Numbered from the stretch's first letter, positions 7,781 to 16,782 are shown. The stretch is 64,000 bases of DNA from Rhizobium sp. WYJ-E13 (GCF_018987265.1 NZ_CP076853.1:2542001-2606000), one strand, 5' to 3'. Numbers and translations are program-made. Notes: generated from the letters alone by a model not told the origin.

Positions 7781-8935
7781 TCAGAAGCAATCCCTAAACA
7801 GGGTCTTCGTATTTTCGAGCGTCAATGCAACCGGATTACCGCCGGCGCTCGGATCTTCGATCGCCATTGCGGCCAGTTCATCGATCCGGTCGGGGGTGAT
7901 TCCCATCGCGGTGAGATTTTCGGGAACGCCGAGTTCGGAGCGCAGCTTCAGCACGTAGTCGTAGAAGCCGTCGAAACCGCCGGATATGCCGAGATAGGCA
8001 GCCGCGCGCGCAACCTTCTCTTCGATGGCCGAGCGGTTGAAGCGCAGCACCGCGGGCATCACGACGGCATTGGTCATGCCGTGATGGGTATTGTAGACCG
8101 CGCCGATCGGGTGCGAGAGCGCATGGATGGCGCCAAGCCCCTTCTGGAAGGCGACAGCGCCCATGGCGGCTGCCGACATCATGTTAGCGCGCGCTTCCAG
8201 ATCCGTGCCTTCCTTATAGGCGCGCGGCAGGAATTCCTTGACGAGCCGCATGCCTTCCAGCGCGATGCCGGCCGACATCGGATGGTAGAACGGTGAAGAG
8301 TAAGCCTCCAGGCAATGGGCGAAGGCATCCATGCCGGTGCCGGCAGTGATGATCTTCGGCATGCCGACCGTCAGTTCCGGATCGGCGATCACGACGCCCG
8401 GCAGGAACTTCGGGTGGAAGATGATCTTCTTCACATGCGTCGCGGAGTTGGTGATGACGCTGGCGCGACCGACTTCCGAGCCGGTGCCGGCCGTCGTCGG
8501 CACGGCAACGATCGGGGCGATGCCTTCGATGCTCGCGCGTGTCCACCAGTCTCCGATATCCTCGAAATCCCAGACCGGGCGCGTCTGGCCGACCATGAAA
8601 GCCACGCACTTGCCGAGATCGAGGCCCGAACCGCCGCCGAAGGCGACGACACCATCATGGCCGCCATCGCGGAAGGCCTTGATTCCGGCTTCGAGGTTCT
8701 TTTCGTTCGGGTTCGGATCGACATCGGCGAAGATCGCTCGGCCGAGGCCGGCATCTTCGAGAATGTCGAGCGCGTTCTTGGTGATCGCCATCGCGGCGAG
8801 GCCGCGGTCGGTGATGAGCAGCGGCTTCTTCATGCCGAGGCTCTTGCAGGCGTCTGCCAGTTCCTTGATGCGGCCGCGGCCGAGCTTGACTGATGTCGGA
8901 TAGCTCCAGTTGGCGGTGATGTTGGCGCTGCTCAT
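7781..8935 (-). CDS. Iron-containing (type III) alcohol dehydrogenase
   Basis: A 384-residue group III alcohol dehydrogenase. The nucleotide-binding loop is FGGGSGLDLGK near residue 96. The metal ligands lie in TAGTGMDAFAHCLEAY and in HALSHPIGAVYNTHHG. The family oxidises primary alcohols with NAD(P). The ATG overlaps the TGA of the upstream aldehyde dehydrogenase gene (ATGA), showing translational coupling, so the alcohol and aldehyde oxidation steps are probably consecutive. A longer in-frame extension to 9136 runs antisense-like through the neighbour and is rejected. In context it probably oxidises the hydroxyl group of a gamma-glutamylated amino alcohol. Confidence 0.92.
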   Translation of the reverse strand: MSSANITANWSYPTSVKLGRGRIKELADACKSLGMKKPLLITDRGLAAMAITKNALDILEDAGLGRAIFADVDPNPNEKNLEAGIKAFRDGGHDGVVAFGGGSGLDLGKCVAFMVGQTRPVWDFEDIGDWWTRASIEGIAPIVAVPTTAGTGSEVGRASVITNSATHVKKIIFHPKFLPGVVIADPELTVGMPKIITAGTGMDAFAHCLEAYSSPFYHPMSAGIALEGMRLVKEFLPRAYKEGTDLEARANMMSAAAMGAVAFQKGLGAIHALSHPIGAVYNTHHGMTNAVVMPAVLRFNRSAIEEKVARAAAYLGISGGFDGFYDYVLKLRSELGVPENLTAMGITPDRIDELAAMAIEDPSAGGNPVALTLENTKTLFRDCF

Positions 8936-10317
8936 GCTGTAACTTTCTTCAGGTGGTAGGATTTCGGGCGCGTCAGGTTGTGGAAGCCGATGATCGACAG
9001 CGAGCCGCCGCGGCCGGTTTCCTTGACACCGGTCCAGCACAGAGCCGGATCGAGATAATCGGCGCGGTTCATGAAGACGGTGCCGGTTTCGATGTCGCGG
9101 CCGAGCCGCCCTGCCCGCTCGGCGTCCTTTGTCCACAGAGAGGCGGTGAGCCCGTATTGGCTGTCGTTCATCAGCGCCAGGGCCTCATCGTCACTCTTGA
9201 CCTTCATGATGCCGACGGCCGGGCCGAAGGTTTCTTCGCGCATGAAAGCCATGGAATGATCGACGTTGACGAGAATCTGCGGAGCGAGATAGGCACCCCC
9301 GTCATCGGCCGGAAAAAGCTTTGGATCGACGAGCGCCTTGGCGCCCTTGGCGACCGCGTCCGCGATCTGCTCGCGTACCACCCTGGCGAAGCGCTTGTGG
9401 GCCATCGGACCAAGCGTTGTCTCCGGATCGAGCGGATTGCCGAGCTTGTAGTTCGAAACCCAGGCGACCGACTTCTCGACGAAGGCGTCATAGAGCGATT
9501 CATGCACATAGATGCGCTCAATGCCGCAGCAGCACTGGCCGGAATTATAGGTGGCGCCATCCATCAACGTATCGACGGCGGCATCGAGATCGGCATCCTC
9601 CATCACATAGCCCGGATCCTTGCCGCCGAGCTCGAGGCCGAGCCCAGTGAAAGTGCCGGCCGCAGCCCGCTCCATCGAGCGGCCTCCTTCGACCGAGCCA
9701 GTGAAATTGATGAAGTTGAAGCTGCCGGCCGCAATCAGCGCCGAAGTCGTCTCGTGATCGAGAAAGACATTCTGGAACACATCCTCGGGCACACCGGCCT
9801 CGACAAAGGCCTGCACCAGCCGCTCGCCGACGAGCAGCGTCTGCGAGGCGTGCTTCAGCACGACGGTATTGCCCGCCATCAGCGCCGGCGCGATCGTGTT
9901 GATCGCCGTCATGTAAGGATAGTTCCAGGGAGCGATGACGAAGACGACTCCATGCGCTTCGCGCTCGATGCGGCGCTCGAACTTGTCGCTCTCTTCGACG
10001 ACGAGCGGCGCGAGGGCGTCCGCAGCGATCGAGGCGACATAGTTGGAGCGTTCGTTGAAGCCGCGATATTCGCCGCCATACTTGATCGGCCGGCCCATCT
10101 GCCAGGCAAGTTCCGGCACGACGACATCGGACATCTCGTTGAGACGGGCGACACCCTTCAGCACAAGCTGGACGCGATCTTCGAGCGGGCGCCTGGCCCA
10201 GGCCTTCTGCGCCTTGCGGGCACGCGCGACGGCTTCCTTTGCCGCTTCGAGCGAAAGCGCCGGACGCTCCGCATAAACGGAGCCGTCAACCGGCGAAATG
10301 CATTGGATCATTGTCAT
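8932..10317 (-). CDS. NAD(P)-dependent aldehyde dehydrogenase
   Basis: A 461-residue aldehyde dehydrogenase. Visible motifs are APWNYPY (cofactor pocket), FTGSVEGG, LELGGKDPGYV (general base Glu) and NSGQCCCGIERIYV (catalytic Cys among three consecutive cysteines). The ending MNRADYLDPALCWTGVKETG resembles the branch that acts on amino or gamma-glutamylamino aldehydes in rhizobial amine pathways. It is 99 bases downstream of the glutamine-synthetase-like gene and overlaps the alcohol dehydrogenase gene. The likely role is oxidation of the aldehyde made by that enzyme to a carboxylate. The substrate is inferred from context. Confidence 0.92.
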   Translation of the reverse strand: MTMIQCISPVDGSVYAERPALSLEAAKEAVARARKAQKAWARRPLEDRVQLVLKGVARLNEMSDVVVPELAWQMGRPIKYGGEYRGFNERSNYVASIAADALAPLVVEESDKFERRIEREAHGVVFVIAPWNYPYMTAINTIAPALMAGNTVVLKHASQTLLVGERLVQAFVEAGVPEDVFQNVFLDHETTSALIAAGSFNFINFTGSVEGGRSMERAAAGTFTGLGLELGGKDPGYVMEDADLDAAVDTLMDGATYNSGQCCCGIERIYVHESLYDAFVEKSVAWVSNYKLGNPLDPETTLGPMAHKRFARVVREQIADAVAKGAKALVDPKLFPADDGGAYLAPQILVNVDHSMAFMREETFGPAVGIMKVKSDDEALALMNDSQYGLTASLWTKDAERAGRLGRDIETGTVFMNRADYLDPALCWTGVKETGRGGSLSIIGFHNLTRPKSYHLKKVTA

Positions 10318-10416
10318 GATCTGAATCCTGTTTTCTTCTGAGCCGCAGGGAAAGACGCCTCGATTGATCCTCCGCAGGAGAACCCGGTCGGGCGACTTTC
10401 CGCTTCGGATATGTTC

Positions 10417-11781
10417 TTAAGCTCTCTCGAAGCCGCGCGCCACTTCCCAATCCGTGATGCGGCGGTCGTATTCTTCCTGCTCCCATTCGGCAGCGCGGGT
10501 ATAGTGGTCGATGACATCGTCGCCGAAGGCTGTGCGCAGCATCTCCGATTCCGTCATGGCCTTGGTGGCAGCCCGCAGCGTGCGCGGGATTTCGCGGATA
10601 TCCTTGCCGAAATAGGCGTCACCCACATAGGGCGCCTCCAGCTCCAGCTTCTTTTCGATGCCGTCGATGCCTGCAGCAAGCAGCGCTGCGAAGGCAAGGT
10701 AAGGATTGAGATCGGAGCCGCCGACGCGGCATTCGATGCGGATCGCCTTGGTTTCCTCGCCGCAGAGGCGATAGCCGGCCGTGCGGTTATCCTTGCTCCA
10801 GACGGCCTTGGTCGGCGCGAAGGTGCCGGCCATGAAGCGCTTGTAGGAGTTAATATAAGGCGCCAGGAAATAAGTGATCTCGCTCGCGTGGCTGAGCAGC
10901 CCGGCAATATAGTTCTGCATCAGCGGCGTCATACCATGATGGCCGGCATGATCGAAGAAGAGCGGTTTTTCTTCCAGGCTCCAGAGCGACTGGTGGATAT
11001 GCGAGGAACTGCCGGCGGCATTGTAATGCCACTTGGCGAGGAAGGTGATCGCCTTGCCCTTCGACCAGGCGATTTCCTTGCAGCCGTTCTTGATGATCGC
11101 ATGCCGGTCGGCCATGGTGAGCGCATCGGCATAACGCACATTAATTTCTTCCTGACCGGCCGACGCCTCACCCTTGGAATTTTCGACCGGGATGCCGGCG
11201 CCCTGCAGGCCCTTGCGGATCGCCCGCATCACCTCTTCTTCCTTGGTTGTCTGGAAGATATGGTAATCCTCATTATAGGCACTGGCGAGTTTCAGGTTGC
11301 GGTAGCCGGACGCCTGGGCCGCCTCGTAACTCTGGTCGAAGAGGAAGAATTCAAGCTCGGAGGCCATGTAGGCCTTCATGCCCATGTCCTCCAGCCGCTT
11401 GACCTGCTTCTTCAGGATCGCGCGCGGCGAATGCGCCACTTCCTCGTGCGTATGATGGTCCAGCACGTCGCAAAGTACGAGCGCCGTGCCTTCGAGCCAG
11501 GGGATGAGCCGCAGCGTCGAAAGGTCCGGCTTCATCGTATAGTCGCCGTAACCCTTTTCCCAGCTTGTTGCCTTGTAGCCGGAGACGGTTTCCATCTCCA
11601 TGTCGGTCGCCTGCAGATAATTGCAGCTGTGCGTTTCCTTCCAGGCGCTTTCGAGGAAAAATTCCGCCTGGAAACGCTTGCCCATCAGGCGCCCCTGCAT
11701 GTCCACCTGGCAGGCGAGCACCGTATCGATGCGCCCGTCGGCAACGTCCTGTCTGAGATCGTCGAGAGTATAGCTGCTCAT
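10417..11781 (-). CDS. Glutamine-synthetase-family gamma-glutamyl-amine ligase
   Basis: A 454-residue protein of the glutamine synthetase fold, in the PuuA/GlnA-like group that ligates glutamate to an amine other than ammonia. Conserved elements are MASELEFFLF near residue 140 (metal-binding Glu), the nucleotide and glutamate loop KWHYNAAGSSSHIHQSLW near residues 250-267, and RIECRVGGSDLNPYLA near residue 345. Housekeeping GlnA normally has NGSGMHCHQS-like sequence and an adenylylated Tyr loop, neither of which is obvious here. It sits between an amino-acid/amine permease and an aldehyde dehydrogenase, which is the order of gamma-glutamylation pathways for putrescine, isopropylamine or ethanolamine. 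GAAA/GGCGG-type weak signals precede the ATG. Confidence 0.87.
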   Translation of the reverse strand: MSSYTLDDLRQDVADGRIDTVLACQVDMQGRLMGKRFQAEFFLESAWKETHSCNYLQATDMEMETVSGYKATSWEKGYGDYTMKPDLSTLRLIPWLEGTALVLCDVLDHHTHEEVAHSPRAILKKQVKRLEDMGMKAYMASELEFFLFDQSYEAAQASGYRNLKLASAYNEDYHIFQTTKEEEVMRAIRKGLQGAGIPVENSKGEASAGQEEINVRYADALTMADRHAIIKNGCKEIAWSKGKAITFLAKWHYNAAGSSSHIHQSLWSLEEKPLFFDHAGHHGMTPLMQNYIAGLLSHASEITYFLAPYINSYKRFMAGTFAPTKAVWSKDNRTAGYRLCGEETKAIRIECRVGGSDLNPYLAFAALLAAGIDGIEKKLELEAPYVGDAYFGKDIREIPRTLRAATKAMTESEMLRTAFGDDVIDHYTRAAEWEQEEYDRRITDWEVARGFERA

Positions 11782-11924
11782 GATTCATCCGCCTGAAATT
11801 GAAACCGGGAAATCGGGACAACGAAACGGCATGCGACCGCCGGGATCAACACGTTCGATGCCTTTTCGTTGAACCGTGATGGGGCCGCCGGAGCGGCCCC
11901 ATCGTGTAAGGGGGAAGCTCCTTT

Positions 11925-13475
11925 TCAGACTTCGCCAACCGCCGCCTCCGCGGCCGCGATTTCAGCCTGGCGTTTAGCAATCGCCTCGCCGATCGGCGGC
12001 CCCTTGAAGCGGCGGTTCTCGAATGCGAACCAGACGATAGCGGTCAAGACGAGGAAGCCTACAGTGATTTCCAGCGCCCAGTCGTTCGGCGGCTGAATGC
12101 CGATGTAGAAAATCAAAGCCATCGACAGGATGGCGAGAACGGCAACCACTTTATACAGCCCGATTCCCATATTCCAGGGTCCCATCTTCGGCCATTTCGC
12201 TGTTCCTATCGAGATGAGGCCGAGAGCGATCGGCACAACGAAGGACAGGAACAGGAAGATGACCGTGCACGATACGACGATCGAATAAGCAGGGGTACCG
12301 GCAATGGTAATCGCCGAGGTAAACCAGACAAAGAGCACGGAAAGGATCGAGCCCGTCCAGATGGCTGCGACCGGCGTGCGGAAGCTCGGGCTGACCTTGG
12401 CGAGGACCGAGGACGCCGGAAGCCCCTTGTCACGCGAGAAGGCAAAGATCATTCGCGAAAGCGAGGTGACCGTCGCAAGTCCACACAGGAACTGCGAGAC
12501 GAATATCAGCACGTAAAGAATGGTTTTGATCGTCGGGTTGACCTGCGCGTCCATCGCCCAGAAGAACACGTTCCAGCCCTGTTTTGCTGCATCGTCCATG
12601 TTCGGGATCATCAGCACGAAGGCACACAGCATGAGATAGCCGAAAAGCGCCGACCAGAGAACCGAGGAAACCATGCCACGCGGCACGGAGACGGCGGCCT
12701 TGACGGTCTCCTCCGAGGTATGCGCAGAGGCGTCATAGCCGGTGATGGTGTAGACCGGCAACAGCAGGCCGAGCAGGAACGCCATGCCGGTCGAGACGGT
12801 GGCCGGCCAGACGAGCGATGCACCTTCGGTGCCCGTATAGTTGGCGAAGGTGAAAAGCCGAGAAACATCCCAGCTCGAGGCAGCAGCCAAGCAGACGATC
12901 GTCAACAGAATAGCTGTTGCAAAGATCAGATATCCCGAAAAATCGGTCAGCTTGGCGGTCAAGCCGATGCCGAAATGGTTGATGCCGGCCTGCAGCGCAG
13001 TGATGATCGCCACGAAGACGACACGATGAAGGAGCGTGTCCTCTATGCCGAACTGCGGCCCGAAGGCCCCGAAGAAGAAGTAGAAGGTGCCGACATTGAT
13101 GGCACCGAGCACGGTGACGAGCCCGAGAAGGTTGAGCCAGGCCGACAACCAGCCAGTGAAACGGTTGCCGAGGATCGAGCCCCAATGATAGAGACCGCCG
13201 GCTGTCGGATAGGCGGAGCCGATTTGCGCGAGGCCGAGGGCGAAGATGAACGATATCAGGCAGCCGAGCGGCCAGCCGAGGCCGATCGCCGCTCCTCCCG
13301 CACCCGCTGTCGCCTGCCCGAGCGAATTGATGCCGCCGGAGAGAATGCAGATGATCGAAAACGAGATTGCAAAGTTCGAAAACGAGCTCATCCGCCGTTC
13401 GAGTTCCTGGGCATAGCCCATGGAATGCAGGATATGTATATCCTGCTTCTTGTCACTTTCAGTATAGTCCGACAT
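11925..13475 (-). CDS. APC-superfamily amino acid/amine permease
   Basis: A 516-residue membrane protein with about 12 hydrophobic helices. The start (MGYAQELERRMSSFSNFAIS, then FSIICILSGGINSLG) is the signature of the amino acid/choline (ACT, GABA-permease-like) branch of the APC superfamily. It contains TAGGLYHW after helix 2 and ITGYDASAHTSEET in the middle, both conserved in this branch. The APC fold imports substrate with H+ or Na+. In this operon the likely cargo is the primary amine used by the downstream ligase. The hydrophilic C-terminus ends in an Ala/Glu-rich tail. It lies 120 bases downstream of the amidohydrolase-like gene. Confidence 0.9.
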   Translation of the reverse strand: MSDYTESDKKQDIHILHSMGYAQELERRMSSFSNFAISFSIICILSGGINSLGQATAGAGGAAIGLGWPLGCLISFIFALGLAQIGSAYPTAGGLYHWGSILGNRFTGWLSAWLNLLGLVTVLGAINVGTFYFFFGAFGPQFGIEDTLLHRVVFVAIITALQAGINHFGIGLTAKLTDFSGYLIFATAILLTIVCLAAASSWDVSRLFTFANYTGTEGASLVWPATVSTGMAFLLGLLLPVYTITGYDASAHTSEETVKAAVSVPRGMVSSVLWSALFGYLMLCAFVLMIPNMDDAAKQGWNVFFWAMDAQVNPTIKTILYVLIFVSQFLCGLATVTSLSRMIFAFSRDKGLPASSVLAKVSPSFRTPVAAIWTGSILSVLFVWFTSAITIAGTPAYSIVVSCTVIFLFLSFVVPIALGLISIGTAKWPKMGPWNMGIGLYKVVAVLAILSMALIFYIGIQPPNDWALEITVGFLVLTAIVWFAFENRRFKGPPIGEAIAKRQAEIAAAEAAVGEV

Positions 13476-13595
13476 GACTTCCCCCTGTTGACAATCGCCC
13501 GCGGGATTGCGACCGATCCTATGCCAATAGTGCCCGTGGCTTTTCGCCTTGCGGGCTGTTCGCAGTTAAACTGCTCCCCGGGGTCTTCTTTTTAT

Positions 13596-14381
13596 TCAGG
13601 CATCCAGACTCTGCTGGAGAAGCCTTGTGAGATAGTCGGCCACGACCCCTTGGCCGGTATCGTCTGCGATGAGGTCGTTGCGGACCTCGATCATGACATT
13701 GCGAAGCCCATTGGAAATGCCATGCAGGATCAGCGTGTGCGTCACGCCGTCCTCAGGCCCGTAGGGTTCGTTGCGTTCGGTACGGTAGAGCGGCGCCTCG
13801 GCCGCAAAATCCAGCATGCGGTCGGCAAGGCGGCTGTCCTCGTCGTGGAGGATGCCGAGTTCGACAGCGCGCTGCCGGCCATTATAGATCGGCGTAAAAC
13901 TGTGGATCGTCACGATCACGCTGTCTTGCCCGCTTGCCTGACGGTCGCGGATCAGGGCGCGAACGGCATCGTGAAACGGCAGGTAGAGAGCTTCCGTGCG
14001 GGCGTTGCGCTCGCCCTCGGTCAAATCCTTGTTGCCGGGAATCGTATAGATCTCGCTGACCTCGGGCATGGCGCCGGGCGAACTCGGCGGCCGGTTGCAG
14101 TCATAAATCAGCCGCGAGAAGCGCTGGTAGATGAGTGTCGCATCCAGCGCTGCCGAAATGGCGCGGGCAACGGCAAGCGCACCCGGATCCCAGGCGATGT
14201 GGCTCGAAAGCGCTTCCTCGGAAAGGCCGAGATCGCCGAAATGTTCAGGAAGCGTGCGGGATGCGTGCTCGCAGATGACGAGCACCGGACTCTTGCCGTG
14301 AGCACGTTCGATTGCCACGCATTCGCCGTCGTCATCGCTGAGAATTTTGGCCTGAGCCAGCACCAAAGGCGCTTCCCCCAT
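13596..14381 (-). CDS. N-formylglutamate amidohydrolase-family protein
   Basis: A 261-residue member of the FGase (N-formylglutamate amidohydrolase, HutG-like) family, with CEHASRTLPEHFG near residue 38 and IHSFTPIYNGRQRAVELGIL near residue 150, which contain the metal-binding Glu and His residues. No histidine-utilisation (hut) genes are near, so formylglutamate from histidine is not the obvious substrate. As first gene of an operon with a gamma-glutamyl ligase, it could cleave a gamma-glutamyl or N-acyl glutamate intermediate; this is inference. It starts the minus-strand operon, 162 bases from the divergent RpiR-type regulator gene. Confidence 0.85.
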   Translation of the reverse strand: MGEAPLVLAQAKILSDDDGECVAIERAHGKSPVLVICEHASRTLPEHFGDLGLSEEALSSHIAWDPGALAVARAISAALDATLIYQRFSRLIYDCNRPPSSPGAMPEVSEIYTIPGNKDLTEGERNARTEALYLPFHDAVRALIRDRQASGQDSVIVTIHSFTPIYNGRQRAVELGILHDEDSRLADRMLDFAAEAPLYRTERNEPYGPEDGVTHTLILHGISNGLRNVMIEVRNDLIADDTGQGVVADYLTRLLQQSLDA

Positions 14382-14543
14382 CGCTTAATAAATTCTTTAT
14401 AAGAAAAGAATTCTTCAGGTTCGCAGCAGTGTCAAGCGCACTCTGAAAATTTCTTTTCATGACAGTCATTGACATGGATTGTGACAGCGTTGTTAACTTT
14501 CAATGGGAAAGTGGCGCTAGACCATCCCGGGGAGCAAAATCAC
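14382..14543. promoter_or_regulatory. Divergent promoter/operator region of the amine operon and its RpiR regulator
   Basis: An AT-rich intergenic region between two divergent starts. It holds a perfect spaced palindrome, TGAAAA-TTTC-TTTTCA at 14444-14459, and a perfect 10-bp palindrome, AAGAATTCTT at 14406-14415. Both resemble the A/T-rich GAAA...TTTC operators common for RpiR-type regulators. On the minus strand three TGTCA elements (14459-14487) are spaced 12 and 10 bases apart, which faintly recalls a Pho box pointing to the amidohydrolase gene. The start points are not known. Confidence 0.5.
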
Positions 14544-15416
14544 GTGAGTGTCGCGGCCAAGACCGTTTCGGACGTCATTCATTCGTATTTCGGCGTGCTT
14601 ACGCGCGCCGAGAAGCAATTGGCTGAAAGCCTGCTCGACAACTACCCCGTCTCCGGTCTCGGCAGCATCACCACCATCGCCGAAAATGCCGGCGTCTCCA
14701 CGCCGACGGTCGTGCGCATGGTCCAGAAGCTCGGCTACAAGGGCTATCCGGACTTCCAGCAGCATCTGCACCAGGAAGTCGAGGCAACGATTTCCAACCC
14801 GATCGCCAAACACGATCGCTGGGCTCAGAACGCGCCGGGCACCCATATATTGAACCGCTTCGCCGATGCCATCATGGGCAATCTGCGCCAGACGCTCTCC
14901 GATCTCGATACGGCAACCTTCGACAGCGTCGCCGCCCTGCTCTCGGACCGCAAGCGCACGCTCTATTTCGTTGGCGGACGTATCACCGGCGCACTTGCCG
15001 AGTACTTCTTCACCCATATGCAGGTCATTCGCCCGAACACGGCGCTGCTCTCCTCCAACTCGTCGAGCTGGCCGCAATATGTCCTCAATATGAATCCGGG
15101 CGATCTGCTCATCATCTTCGATATCCGCCGCTACGAGCAGGAAATGGTGAGCCTTGCCACTGCCGCCCGCAAGCGCGGAGCCGAAATCATCGTCTTCACC
15201 GACCAGTGGGCTTCGCCCGCCGCCAAGCTCGCCCGTCACGCCTTTCGTGTACAGATCGAGGCGCCGTCGGCATGGGATTCCTCCGTCGTCACGCTCTTCA
15301 TCGTCGAGGCACTCATCGAAGCGGTGCAGAACTCGACATGGGACGAGACGAAGGAGCGCATGAAAACGCTGGAAGGCCTGTTCGAACAGACCCGGCTTTT
15401 CCGCAAACCCGGTTAG
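14544..15416 (+). CDS. MurR/RpiR family transcriptional regulator
   Basis: A 290-residue regulator. The N-terminal RpiR helix-turn-helix spans about residues 5-80 (LGSITTIAENAGVSTPTVVR, then MVQKLGYKGYPDFQ). The C-terminal SIS domain lies at about residues 120-260 (TLYFVGGRITGALAEYF, then SSNSSSWPQYVLN), which binds phosphosugars or other small ligands. The start chosen is GTG at 14544 with GGGGAGC just before it; an in-frame ATG at 14469 would add a poorly conserved leader. It is divergent from the amine operon and probably controls it. RpiR proteins controlling amine or amino acid catabolism have been seen, but the ligand here is unknown. Confidence 0.9.
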   Translation: MSVAAKTVSDVIHSYFGVLTRAEKQLAESLLDNYPVSGLGSITTIAENAGVSTPTVVRMVQKLGYKGYPDFQQHLHQEVEATISNPIAKHDRWAQNAPGTHILNRFADAIMGNLRQTLSDLDTATFDSVAALLSDRKRTLYFVGGRITGALAEYFFTHMQVIRPNTALLSSNSSSWPQYVLNMNPGDLLIIFDIRRYEQEMVSLATAARKRGAEIIVFTDQWASPAAKLARHAFRVQIEAPSAWDSSVVTLFIVEALIEAVQNSTWDETKERMKTLEGLFEQTRLFRKPG

Positions 15417-15525
15417 GAGGGACAACTAAAAAAGGGGCAAAAACAACGACGGATCTCGCGGAAACAGAACAGCCCGTCGCAAATGAAACATCTGCTGCAA
15501 ATGCCTGCTATTCATGGCAAAATTA

Positions 15526-15558
15526 ACGTCACGCAACTGTCATACAAGCTTCATGTAA
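15526..15558 (+). promoter_or_regulatory. Candidate PhoB-binding site (Pho box)
   Basis: Three 7-mers spaced at 11 bases: ACGTCAC-GCAA-CTGTCAT-ACAA-GCTTCAT-GTAA. The middle unit is a perfect match to the PhoB half-site CTGTCAT and the outer two keep the TCA(C/T) core. A TGTAAG candidate -10 lies 10 bases after the middle unit. It is 48 bases upstream of the binding-protein gene and in the orientation that would drive it. Confidence 0.6.
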
Positions 15559-15606
15559 GCTCATTAACAGCATCGCCGGACACTGAAAACCCGAAGGAGA
15601 ACTACA

Positions 15607-16710
15607 GTGATCTCTAACATTTCTCGACTTCTGTCGCTTTCTACTGCGATGATCGTGGCTTCGACCGCGATTGCTGCTGCAGAACCGAGCGCTGAACTTA
15701 TTGCTGCCGCGAAGAAGGAAGGCACGCTGACCACGATCGCCCTCCCGCACGACTGGTGTGGCTATGGCGACGTCATTGCCGGCTTCAAGGCCAAGTACGG
15801 CCTGGAAGTCAACGAACTGAACCCGGATGCCGGCTCGGGTGACGAAGTCGAAGCCATCAAGGCCAACAAGGGCAACACCGGCCCGCAGGCTCCCGATGTC
15901 ATCGACGTCGGTCTCTCTTTTGGTCCGTCCGCTAAGAAGGATGGCCTGATTCAGCCTTACAAGGTCTCCACCTGGGATTCGATCCCAGATTCCGCCAAGG
16001 ATGCAGAAGGTTACTGGTACGGCGACTATTACGGCGTTCTCTCGTTCCTCGTGAACAAGGACCTCGTCAAAGAATCGCCGGCCGATTGGGCCGATCTGAA
16101 GAAGAGCGATTACGCAAACAGCGTTGCTCTCGCAGGCGATCCGCGCTCCGCCAACCAGGCCGTCCAAGGCGTCTATGCTGCAGGTCTTTCCGCATCCGGC
16201 GGTGACGCAGCCAAGGCAGGCGAAGAAGGCCTGAAGTTCTTCGCCGAACTGAACAAGGCCGGCAACTTCGTACCTGTTGTCGGCAAGGCTGCTCCCTTCG
16301 CGCAGGGCTCCACGCCGATCATCGTCGCCTGGGACTACAACGCGCTTTCCTGGGGTGAAAGCCTGAAGGGCAATCCTCCCTTCGAAGTCGTCGTTCCGAA
16401 GACGGGCGTCGTTGCCGGCGTCTACGTCCAGGCCATCTCCGCGTTCGCTCCGCACCCGAACGCTGCCAAGCTCTGGATGGAATATCTGTATTCCGACGAA
16501 GGTCAGCTCGGCTGGCTGAAGGGCTACTGCCACCCGATCCGCTTCAACGATCTTGCCAAGAACAACAAGATCCCGAAGGACCTGCTCGACAAGCTGCCGC
16601 CGGCGGCAGCCTATGAAAAGGCCGTCTTCCCGACGCTCGAAGAACAGGCAGCAGGCAAGGAAACCATCACCAAGAACTGGGATTCCGTCGTCGGCGCCAG
16701 CGTCAAGTAA
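15607..16710 (+). CDS. ABC transporter periplasmic binding protein (Fe3+/2-AEP/polyamine type)
   Basis: A 367-residue periplasmic binding protein. Residues 1-25 form a signal peptide (ISRLLSLSTAMIVASTAIAA). The mature part begins with AELIAAAKKEGTLTTIALPH, the hallmark of the class I Fe3+/AfuA, 2-aminoethylphosphonate and polyamine-type binding proteins. Start is GTG at 15607 with GAAGGAG 6 bases before it. The following two permease genes and an ATPase gene complete the transporter. The candidate Pho box upstream suggests an organophosphate, for example a sugar phosphate (known for an AfuABC homologue) or a phosphonate, rather than iron. No iron-binding tyrosine pair was confirmed. Confidence 0.88.
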   Translation: MISNISRLLSLSTAMIVASTAIAAAEPSAELIAAAKKEGTLTTIALPHDWCGYGDVIAGFKAKYGLEVNELNPDAGSGDEVEAIKANKGNTGPQAPDVIDVGLSFGPSAKKDGLIQPYKVSTWDSIPDSAKDAEGYWYGDYYGVLSFLVNKDLVKESPADWADLKKSDYANSVALAGDPRSANQAVQGVYAAGLSASGGDAAKAGEEGLKFFAELNKAGNFVPVVGKAAPFAQGSTPIIVAWDYNALSWGESLKGNPPFEVVVPKTGVVAGVYVQAISAFAPHPNAAKLWMEYLYSDEGQLGWLKGYCHPIRFNDLAKNNKIPKDLLDKLPPAAAYEKAVFPTLEEQAAGKETITKNWDSVVGASVK

Positions 16711-16722
16711 CATCCGATCCTG

Positions 16723-16747
16723 CCTCTCCGCCCAAAAGGCGGGGAGG
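16723..16747 (+). other. Intercistronic stem-loop between binding-protein and permease genes
   Basis: A 10-bp stem, CCTCTCCGCC with GGCGGGGAGG (one G-T pair), around CAAAA, followed only by CTTTG. It lies 13 bases after the binding-protein stop and just before the permease gene. It is probably a partial terminator or mRNA 3'-end stabiliser that lets the binding protein be made in excess. Confidence 0.6.
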
Positions 16748-16782
16748 CTTTGTCACTCCGACGCCCCAGGATGAGCTTTTCC

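Noticed and set aside
14544..15416. Considered a sugar-isomerase or phosphosugar enzyme because of the SIS domain
   Set aside because: The N-terminal helix-turn-helix marks it as an RpiR-type regulator.
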